DNA of 64,000 nucleotides from Fluviispira multicolorata (GTDB lineage: Bacteria; Bdellovibrionota_B; Oligoflexia; Silvanigrellales; Silvanigrellaceae), in assembly GCF_009208585.1 (NCBI RefSeq), contig NZ_WFLN01000005.1:1-64000 (forward strand), given 5' to 3'. Below the pieces are notes generated by a model. The model had not been told where the DNA came from. It searched no databases and saw only the letters and a program-made list of their open reading frames with translations. This document shows positions 8,066 to 14,942 of the stretch, piece by piece. The position numbers and the translations under genes were made by a program. How positions within the stretch are numbered: position 1 is the first letter of the stretch; every line of letters starts with the position of its first letter.

Positions 8066-9403
8066 TTACTTTGTTTCAAGTAACACAGCCATTCCCATAC
8101 CACCTGCTGCACAGACTGCAACGACCGCATATTTTCCATTTTTTCTATTTGCAATTCTTAAAGCATTTCCAATTAATCGTGCACCAGTTGCGCCGAAAGG
8201 GTGACCAATTGCAATTGCTCCTCCTTGGATATTTATTTTTTCAGCGGGAATCTCTCCAAATGGAGGCATATTTAATTTTTCTTTACAGAATTTTTCATTT
8301 TTCATGGCATCGAGGCAGCTTAAAACTTGGCCCGCGAAAGCCTCATGAATTTCATAGACATCAATATCGTCTTTACTCAGATTATTTTTCTTTAAAAGTT
8401 TTGGAATTGCATATGCAGGACCTATTAAAAGCTGATCGTTTGGATCGACTCCAACCGTAATAAAATCGACTAGATATCCGAGTACAGGGAGTTTTTTATC
8501 TTTTACATAACTTTCACTGGCAAGAAGCAAACCAGAAGCTCCATCGGTCAATGGACTTGCATTCCCAGCAGTGATTGTCCCATTTTTTCTGTCGAATACG
8601 GGTTTTAATTTACTTAAAGCATCAACTGTTGATTCAGAGCGAATCATATTGTCTTTATCTACAAAAATTGTTTTATCTTTTCCGCACCAAATTGGAATAA
8701 CTTCATCTTTTAAATGACCAGCTTCAGTTGCTTTTGCTGCATTATTATGGCTTTTATAGGCAAGTTCATCTTGGCGTGCACGGGAAATATTATTTTTTAC
8801 ACACATAATCTCTGCATGATCACCCATTGTTAAACCTGTAAAAGGCTCCGCTAGTGCGGGTGGTTTTGGTAAAAACCATTTAGGATTTACGCTTCCAATC
8901 AAAGAAAGTCTTTCTTTAAATGATTTTGCTCTCGACATTTTTGTCAAAAAACGGCGTGCTTCATCTGAAAAAGGAATAGGCACATCAGAGAGAACTTCAA
9001 CCCCTCCTGCAAGTACAAGCTGATTTTTTCCAAGGCGAATGCGATCGGCTGCAATTTCTGCTGTTTGCAATGAAGAATTGCATGCTTTATTTAAAGTAAA
9101 TCCTGCAATTGTTGTTGGTAAGCCTGAAAATAAAACGATTTCTCTTGCAAGGTTAGCATTTTTGGTTTGAGGAATCACGACTCCCCAAATGCATTCATCA
9201 ATGTCCGACGCTTGCACTCCCGTTCTTGCAATAAGCTCCGTAGCAACACGTAAGCTAAGAGAAAGTGCTGTTTCATTTTCAAAGACACCAAAGGATTTTA
9301 CAAAGGGTGAACGAACTGCGCCGACGACGGCCACACGTTCATTTTTAGAACCGGAATTTTTTCTGTTTTCGCCATATCTGTCTTGGCTTTCATTATTTTC
9401 CAT
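8066..9403 (-). CDS. fadI: Acetyl-CoA C-acyltransferase (3-ketoacyl-CoA thiolase)
   Basis: Thiolytic last step of beta-oxidation. Thiolase motifs are in order: the acyl-accepting cysteine in NKACNSSLQT (about residue 110), HEAFAGQ with the catalytic histidine, the GGAIAIGHPFGATGAR stretch, and CAAGGMGMA with the second cysteine. The length (445) matches FadI better than FadA (about 390). The first 20 residues, MENNESQDRYGENRKNSGSK, are a hydrophilic extension. The start is supported by GAGGATAAAATG. A 16-base palindrome upstream (9460-9475) is probably its operator. Confidence 0.92.
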   Translation of the reverse strand: MENNESQDRYGENRKNSGSKNERVAVVGAVRSPFVKSFGVFENETALSLSLRVATELIARTGVQASDIDECIWGVVIPQTKNANLAREIVLFSGLPTTIAGFTLNKACNSSLQTAEIAADRIRLGKNQLVLAGGVEVLSDVPIPFSDEARRFLTKMSRAKSFKERLSLIGSVNPKWFLPKPPALAEPFTGLTMGDHAEIMCVKNNISRARQDELAYKSHNNAAKATEAGHLKDEVIPIWCGKDKTIFVDKDNMIRSESTVDALSKLKPVFDRKNGTITAGNASPLTDGASGLLLASESYVKDKKLPVLGYLVDFITVGVDPNDQLLIGPAYAIPKLLKKNNLSKDDIDVYEIHEAFAGQVLSCLDAMKNEKFCKEKLNMPPFGEIPAEKINIQGGAIAIGHPFGATGARLIGNALRIANRKNGKYAVVAVCAAGGMGMAVLLETK

Positions 9404-9459
9404 TTTATCCTCACAGTGTTGTTAAAAGTAAAAATCCACTCATTATTGGGTGTACAGTA

Positions 9460-9475
9460 TCAGAAAATTTTCTGA
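9460..9475. promoter_or_regulatory. Perfect 16-bp palindrome, probable repressor operator of fadIJ
   Basis: TCAGAAAATTTTCTGA is a perfect palindrome 57 bases upstream of the fadI ATG. On the minus strand it fills the space between a possible -35 (TTTGGG) and -10 (GATACT), the classic position for repression. Fatty-acid genes in many bacteria are controlled by TetR- or GntR-type acyl-CoA-responsive repressors, but the regulator is not in this window and the identification is inferred. Confidence 0.55.
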
Positions 9476-9525
9476 GCCCCAAATTTTTGAGAGCAGCAAA
9501 ACATAGAGTTTGCTTCTTGCAAGAG

Positions 9526-9565
9526 TGGCTTGCTTGATACATTATATAAATGCTTGATACATTAT
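9526..9565 (+). repeat. Direct repeat TGCTTGATACATTA upstream of the OB-fold gene
   Basis: The 14-mer TGCTTGATACATTA occurs twice with starts about 22 bases apart, just upstream of the gene at 9610; a related TGCTTCTTGC lies before them. Two in-phase copies about two helical turns apart look like binding sites for a dimeric activator or a duplicated promoter element (TTGATA resembles a -35). No regulator can be named. Confidence 0.45.
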
Positions 9566-9609
9566 TTGAATTATAGACAAGGTGTCTGTTTCTTTTAAAG
9601 GGGAGTTCA

Positions 9610-9987
9610 ATGTCAGTTATTAAATTTACAATTATCCTTTCTACTCTTGTTGTTTCTTTTGTTGCAAATGCAGATTTTGTCAGTTCTAAAAAAACGGATG
9701 GGGAAATTACAATAAAAGCAGCTCTTGAATTAAAAGATAAAGACAGTGTTGTTATAGTTGGTAAAATAATTAAAGAAATTAGAAGTGAAAAATATTTAAT
9801 TGTTGATAATAATGGTGGTGAAATTTGTGTTGAAATACATAAAAAAGATATGCCAACTGAAAAATTTGATGAGAATGTTGACTTAAGAATTTCTGGTGAA
9901 ATTGATAAAGATTTTAAACCGAATGGTGATCAATGTGATAAGTTTAAAATTGAAGCAAAAAAAGTAGAAATTGTTAAGAATAAATAA
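9610..9987 (+). CDS. Bacterial OB-fold (BOF) family periplasmic protein, YgiW/YdeI-like
   Basis: 125 residues with an N-terminal signal peptide (VIKFTIILSTLVVSFVANA, cut near ANA-DF), then one small beta-barrel domain with the DKDSVVIVGKI and YLIVDNNGGEICVEI strands that match the BOF family. Members are small periplasmic proteins, several linked to cationic-peptide or oxidative stress tolerance; the ligand is unknown. GGGGAG precedes the ATG. It stands alone between the fadI promoter region and the yebC-like gene. Confidence 0.75.
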   Translation: MSVIKFTIILSTLVVSFVANADFVSSKKTDGEITIKAALELKDKDSVVIVGKIIKEIRSEKYLIVDNNGGEICVEIHKKDMPTEKFDENVDLRISGEIDKDFKPNGDQCDKFKIEAKKVEIVKNK

Positions 9988-10028
9988 AAAAATCAATTCT
10001 TTATCTCTCCTTCTGTTTCTTCGCTTTG

Positions 10029-10082
10029 CATTCCGTAAGCAAAATGGTAAACCTTTCAAAAGTGCATTTCTCTTACGGAATG
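10029..10082. repeat. 11-bp perfect inverted repeat between the BOF and YebC genes
   Basis: CATTCCGTAAG (10029-10039) and CTTACGGAATG (10072-10082) are exact inverted copies separated by 32 bases, with weaker pairing inside the loop. There is no T-run after the right arm, so it is not a standard terminator. It may be an operator pair, an RNA structure in the yebC 5' region, or a transcript-end processing structure. Confidence 0.45.
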
Positions 10083-10133
10083 TTGCATTTATTGTTCAAT
10101 TAATATTTTTAACTTATTAAAAAGGGATTTTGT

Positions 10134-10847
10134 ATGGGTCGTCATAATACAATTGCAGGTCGTATGGCATCAAGTGCTGCTGCGAAAGGACGTCTTTTCA
10201 CTAAGCTTGCTCGTGAAATTATGGTCACTGCACGTGCTGGGAGTGATCTTAATAGCAATTCTGCATTAAGAACCGCTGTTAATAAAGCTCGAGATAATAG
10301 TATGCCTAAAGACAATATAGAGCGTGCTATTAAAAAAGGTGCAGGTGAAATGAAGGGGATGACCTTTGAGGAAATCACTTATGAAGGTTATGGACCAGCA
10401 GGATCTGCAATTATGGTTGAAGTTTTAACTGATAATAGAAATAGAACACATCCTGAATTGCGTCGCATTTTCCAAAAAAATGGTGGAAATATGGGGGAAA
10501 TGGGAGTCGTTGCTTGGATGTTTAAAAAGCGTGGTGTATTTGTAATAGATTCTGAAAAAGTAAATGAAGAAAAAATAATGGAAATAGCACTTGATGCAGG
10601 TGCTGAAGATATTATAACAGAAGATAACTACACAACAGTTTATGTAGAAGTTACAAATTTTGCGACTGTTCGTGAGGCGCTCATTACCGCTGAAATTCCA
10701 TTTGAAAAAGCAGGGCTTGAACTTATTCCCGAAAATTCTGTTACTTTATCCGGAGAAATGGTAAAAACAGCGCTCGAATTAATTGAAAAACTAGAAGATC
10801 ACGATGATGTTCAAAATGTTTATCATAATTTTGATATTGAGGATTAG
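10134..10847 (+). CDS. yebC: YebC/PmpR family protein (TACO1-like)
   Basis: 237 residues opening MGRHNTIAGRMASSAAAKGRLFTKLAREIMVTARAG, the conserved start of the YebC family (usually MAGHSKWANI..). Conserved ENIERAIKKGAGE-type and YEGYGPAGSAIMVEVLTDNRNRT segments follow. The family has been described both as DNA-binding regulators (PmpR) and as translation factors that help ribosomes through proline stretches. The GRHNTIAGR opening is the subtype seen in Bdellovibrio- and Spirochaete-like genomes rather than the GHSKWANI form. AAGGGA lies before the ATG. The carboxypeptidase gene follows 21 bases later and may be co-transcribed. Confidence 0.9.
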   Translation: MGRHNTIAGRMASSAAAKGRLFTKLAREIMVTARAGSDLNSNSALRTAVNKARDNSMPKDNIERAIKKGAGEMKGMTFEEITYEGYGPAGSAIMVEVLTDNRNRTHPELRRIFQKNGGNMGEMGVVAWMFKKRGVFVIDSEKVNEEKIMEIALDAGAEDIITEDNYTTVYVEVTNFATVREALITAEIPFEKAGLELIPENSVTLSGEMVKTALELIEKLEDHDDVQNVYHNFDIED

Positions 10848-10868
10848 CATAATTAAAAGGAGTTTTTT

Positions 10869-12596
10869 ATGTCAGAGTATCTTTTCCATGAAAAATATTT
10901 AAATTATAAAGATATGATGAGTGACATAGAACTCCTATGTAATCATTTTCCAAAAAAATGTGATGTTGAAAAACTAGAAATTGCAAAAACAATTGAAGGA
11001 CGAGCAATTATTGCTATTCGAGTTTATCCTAAAGGAAAGCAGGTTGAACAACCTACCCTTTGGTTCGATGCAAACATGCACTCAATTGAGCTTATTGGTA
11101 CCAATGCAGTATTAGCACAAGCAGAATTTTTACAAGCAAAATTAAATGAAAACGAAAAGAAATATTTTGATATTAATTATGTATTTGTCCCTCGTATTTG
11201 TCCTGATGGAGCAGAGCTTTATTTTACGAATAGCAAAGTGAGTCGGAGCAACGCACGTGATTCTAGATCTTTAAAAGAACTGGGAAGTGTTTGGCAAAGA
11301 GAATGTTTACTTGAAAAAGAAAATAGAAAAATTAATATTGATTTATTCCAAAATAAAAATCGTATTGGATATATGCGGAAAAAAAGTGAAGCTGGAGTTT
11401 GGACTTGTGATGAAATGTATCCAGAATTAATCCGATACAGAGAGTTGGGTGATACAGGTCCATTTTATGATATTTATCCAGAAGGTAAAATTATAAATTT
11501 TGATGGAAGTTACATTCCCTCTAGTTTTAATCTTGTAGATAATGAAATCGATCTCAATCGCAATTTTCCGCATGACTGGGAAGCAAATATTAATGAAAAT
11601 AAAGGTGGAAAAATGCCTTTATCTGAAAATGAAAGTCGTGCAATCGCAGATTTTTCGGCTAAAATACCGAATATTTATTTCTGGATGAATTATCATACTT
11701 TTGGTGGTGTTTATATTAGACCATCTGGTAAAGTTCCTGACGCAGAGATGAATATGTTTGATAGAAGTATTTTTCATAATATCGATACAAAACTTGAAGA
11801 GTTAACAAAATATCCTGCGGTTTCTGGTCACCAGGAATTCACTTATATTCCTGGAAAGCCTTTACGCGGAGCACTTACAGAATATATTTATCATGCTTAT
11901 GGAGCTTATGCTTATGTTTGTGAGTTATGGGATTTACCAGCACGTTTGGGAAGGCAGGAAAGACCATTTATAAAGCGTTACGAAAATTGGTCAAAAAAAG
12001 AATGGCGTCAATTCTATGAATTCGATCGCAGTGAAAATAATTCGATGGTTTTTGGGCACCCATGGAAGGGATACAATCATTCGCAATTGGGTGAGGTTGA
12101 AATCTCTGAGTTTCCTGTACAGTTTGGAATTAATAATCCTCCACAAAAATTAATTTCAGAAGTCATTCAAAATCAAGTTAAGCTTTTTCCATTACTTGTT
12201 GATTTAGCACCAAAACCAAAAATAGAAATCAAGCTCATAGATTCTAATGAAAAAAATTTAAAATATGCTGAGCTAACTTTGTCTAATGTGGGATACCTAC
12301 CCACATTTATTTCTGAAGCAAAAAAACATGCACAAGGAACTAAAAAAATAAATGTTGAGGTGGTTGAAGTTAAAAAAGGAAAACTTATCGGTGAACGTAT
12401 TTATCACTTAGATGAATTATATGGTTTTGCACGTATTCATGATGGTTGGTTAGACAGTGCAAATAAAGGAACAATTACTCCAACTACAAGAACAATTAGA
12501 ATTCCTTTTTTAGTTGATAAGAATGATTTGGGAGCTATTTTTAAAATTAGCTTTGCAAGTGTTGGTGAATATATTGTTACTTTAGGTGAGGTTTAA
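10869..12596 (+). CDS. M14-family zinc carboxypeptidase
   Basis: 575 residues. The zinc ligands are visible as HSIE in WFDANMHSIELIG (HxxE) and a later histidine in MNYHTFGGVYIRP; the general-base glutamate is probably in YAYVCELWDLPAR. Other supports are DLNRNFPHDW and the RSNARDSR region. No signal peptide is evident, so a cytoplasmic role is likely unless exported another way. After the catalytic domain (to about residue 420) there is a beta-rich C-terminal module. The substrate could be peptides or murein stem peptides; the sequence does not decide. AAGGAG precedes the ATG. Its end overlaps the convergent gene at 12577 by 20 bases. Confidence 0.85.
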   Translation: MSEYLFHEKYLNYKDMMSDIELLCNHFPKKCDVEKLEIAKTIEGRAIIAIRVYPKGKQVEQPTLWFDANMHSIELIGTNAVLAQAEFLQAKLNENEKKYFDINYVFVPRICPDGAELYFTNSKVSRSNARDSRSLKELGSVWQRECLLEKENRKINIDLFQNKNRIGYMRKKSEAGVWTCDEMYPELIRYRELGDTGPFYDIYPEGKIINFDGSYIPSSFNLVDNEIDLNRNFPHDWEANINENKGGKMPLSENESRAIADFSAKIPNIYFWMNYHTFGGVYIRPSGKVPDAEMNMFDRSIFHNIDTKLEELTKYPAVSGHQEFTYIPGKPLRGALTEYIYHAYGAYAYVCELWDLPARLGRQERPFIKRYENWSKKEWRQFYEFDRSENNSMVFGHPWKGYNHSQLGEVEISEFPVQFGINNPPQKLISEVIQNQVKLFPLLVDLAPKPKIEIKLIDSNEKNLKYAELTLSNVGYLPTFISEAKKHAQGTKKINVEVVEVKKGKLIGERIYHLDELYGFARIHDGWLDSANKGTITPTTRTIRIPFLVDKNDLGAIFKISFASVGEYIVTLGEV

Positions 12597-13053
12597 TATC
12601 AAATAATTTTTCTTCGTCTTCTATCCATTCATTAAGTCCATGTTTTCTGAGAGCATCTATTATTGCTGAACGTTCTGTTACTATCATTTCTCGTTCACAA
12701 AATTTATTATCTAAATATCCTCTATGGTCATCATAGGGATTGCAAATAGCTAAGCGATGTTCTGATAATGGAGCGGCCCCAACGCTCATCAAATCATCAA
12801 AATTTTCTAGACTGACTTCAGAAAAATCATATTTAAGTTGTTGGCTAGGAATATAGGGAAGATTGTGTGAACGTGCTAAACAACGGGCAAGAGTGGATTC
12901 GTCAACATAATTTAAATCGAGGAGTGCATCGGCGACTGATAACTTCCAAGATTCAGCATACTTTGTCACAATAATCCAATCAACTCGATCTATTCTGATT
13001 TCATTAGATAGCGCTTCAAACAAATGGGGAAGGATAAAAGAGGTTGTGGTCAT
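12577..13053 (-). CDS. MshEN (GspE N-terminal)-like domain protein
   Basis: 158 residues. The section KLSVADALLDLNYVDESTLARCLARSHNLPYI resembles the MshEN/GspE_N domain, which opens type II secretion and type IV pilus ATPases; some copies bind c-di-GMP. No ATPase domain follows, so this is a stand-alone copy, perhaps a c-di-GMP sensor or adaptor. It is the last gene of the run that begins with the Ig-like protein, 12 bases after the TPR lipoprotein gene. Its 3' end overlaps the convergent carboxypeptidase gene by 20 bases. Confidence 0.6.
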   Translation of the reverse strand: MTTTSFILPHLFEALSNEIRIDRVDWIIVTKYAESWKLSVADALLDLNYVDESTLARCLARSHNLPYIPSQQLKYDFSEVSLENFDDLMSVGAAPLSEHRLAICNPYDDHRGYLDNKFCEREMIVTERSAIIDALRKHGLNEWIEDEEKLFDIKPHLK

Positions 13054-13065
13054 GCAGATTCCGTT

Positions 13066-14928
13066 TCAGTCTTCTTCTGGATTTATATCAATAGCTTTTT
13101 TAGCTTCCATAATTTTTGCTTCTATACTTTGATGAATTCGAGCCAGTTCAGGATCGGACTCCAGCTGATAAGGAAGCATATCTTCTAAAATTTTGCTAGT
13201 ACTTTCTAAAGTTCTCAATGAGTCTTCAAAATATTTTAATTTCATTTGGGCAGATGCTAAATGATATAAAATAACAGGTTCGTCTGGCTCTATTTTTAAA
13301 GCATCTGAAATATATTTGAAGGCATTTTTAAAATCATTTTTTTGATAATAAAGCCAACCTAATGAATCTAAATAAAAACCATTTTTTGGATTAAGAGTAA
13401 CTGCTTTTAAAAGAACTTTTTTTGCTAAATCAAGTTTTTTATTTTTTTCTACCAGAGTATATCCTAAAAAATTTAAACCGTCTGCATAGTTAGGCCAACG
13501 GGATACAATTTTTTCTGCAAGTTGGAGAGAGGATTCTCCAGACTTTATATATTTAAGATATTCAGCCTTTTTTAAATAAAGTTCTTTTGCATCAGAATTT
13601 GTTGAAATTGATTTATTCAATGTATCAACTGCATCTGAGTATTTGTTAAAATAAGCAAGAATTGATGATTTAAAAATTGTATCTTCAATTACATTTTTAT
13701 CTGATAAGGTAAATTTAAAAATTTGCTTTTCGGCTAAATCTTTTTGATTCGTATTTATTAAAATAATTATTTTTGCTTTTAAAGCTTCACTGTAATATTC
13801 ATTATCTTCCTTTATTTCATTTAGTAATTGCAAAGCTACTTCAAAATTTCGCGTTTTTTCATTGCAGACTGCAAGATAATATTTAATTGATCCATTTTCA
13901 AAATTAATTTTTTGTAATTCATTTAATCTTTTCTCTGCATCTTTATATTCTCTATTTAAGAGTAAAATTTTTGCAATTTGAAAGGTAAATTCTGGAGGAA
14001 ATGGAACTTGCTCATCTGAGCTTTTTTCAAGTTTTAAAAGAATAGAAAGAGCTTCTTGAGTTTTATTTTGGAATAAAAGTATATTGACATAATTTTGTGC
14101 GTTTAAGTTATTATCCATTTCTTTATCAAAGGCGAGCTTGAAATATTTTTCAGCTTTAGCATAATCTCTGCTGTTTTGATGAATTTTCCCTAATAAATTT
14201 ATTGTTTCAACAATATCTTGATCAATTGAAAAAGCTTTTTTTGCATATATAAGTGCAGTTGAATAATTTTTTTCTTGAAAATAAATTTTTGCAATAGTTA
14301 TAAGTACATTGTTAGATCGTGGATTTCTTTTTAAAAAATCTTCTAAAACTTTTTTAGAATTCTTTTTTGAATATGAAGAATAGAAAATAACGATGGCTTC
14401 ATCATTTGGATATTTTTTATAGGCTTTTTCAAGATTTTTAGTGAGAGCAACCGTATTATTTTGTAATTGATAAATACTTGCAAGAGCTAACTCAGGTTCT
14501 GAAGATTTAGGATATAAAACCGTTAGACGATTGGCAATCTCTTGAGCTTCATTTAATTTTCTAAGTTGAATTTTTAAATTAACAAGATTTAAACCTACAG
14601 TCAAACTTTGTGAAAATTGATAATTTATTTGGAAAAGTATTTCTGCAGTTTCTAACTGGCCTTTTTCTTCAAGGCTTTTCCCAAGTAAAAAAGCCTCATC
14701 AGCTTGTGATCCTGTCAAATGCCCTGTTTCAGAATCATGAATTATTTTTGCAAGTCGAATTTGTGCGTATTGTGATAACGAGGGAATAATTGTATGCTGT
14801 TGATCTTCGCCATTAGGCTGTGTTTCGTTAGATGTTTTTTGTGATTGGCATGAAGTATAAAAAATTAAAAAAACTATACAGTAAATAGATTTTAATTTTA
14901 AACTGGAATCTTTTTTCAAGCAGCGCAT
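13066..14928 (-). CDS. TPR-repeat lipoprotein
   Basis: 620 residues. The basic start, hydrophobic stretch YCIVFLIFYTSC and lipobox-like FYTSC (Cys about residue 27) predict a lipid-anchored protein. The rest is a run of about a dozen tetratricopeptide repeats; good examples are YAKAEKYFKLAFDKE, GLNFLGYTLVEKNKKLDLA and GFYLDSLGWLYYQKNDFKNA. Such proteins serve as scaffolds for envelope complexes; NlpI and BamD are examples of the class, not matches. It is 14 bases after the LdcA-Mpl gene and 12 before the MshEN gene. The context suggests a role in murein or envelope turnover. Confidence 0.8.
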   Translation of the reverse strand: MRCLKKDSSLKLKSIYCIVFLIFYTSCQSQKTSNETQPNGEDQQHTIIPSLSQYAQIRLAKIIHDSETGHLTGSQADEAFLLGKSLEEKGQLETAEILFQINYQFSQSLTVGLNLVNLKIQLRKLNEAQEIANRLTVLYPKSSEPELALASIYQLQNNTVALTKNLEKAYKKYPNDEAIVIFYSSYSKKNSKKVLEDFLKRNPRSNNVLITIAKIYFQEKNYSTALIYAKKAFSIDQDIVETINLLGKIHQNSRDYAKAEKYFKLAFDKEMDNNLNAQNYVNILLFQNKTQEALSILLKLEKSSDEQVPFPPEFTFQIAKILLLNREYKDAEKRLNELQKINFENGSIKYYLAVCNEKTRNFEVALQLLNEIKEDNEYYSEALKAKIIILINTNQKDLAEKQIFKFTLSDKNVIEDTIFKSSILAYFNKYSDAVDTLNKSISTNSDAKELYLKKAEYLKYIKSGESSLQLAEKIVSRWPNYADGLNFLGYTLVEKNKKLDLAKKVLLKAVTLNPKNGFYLDSLGWLYYQKNDFKNAFKYISDALKIEPDEPVILYHLASAQMKLKYFEDSLRTLESTSKILEDMLPYQLESDPELARIHQSIEAKIMEAKKAIDINPEED

Positions 14929-14942
14929 TTTAATCCTATTTG

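Noticed and set aside
8071..8460. Plus-strand frame opposite the fadI end
   Set aside because: The product is low-complexity (His/Leu/Gln-rich) and lies wholly within fadI on the other strand.
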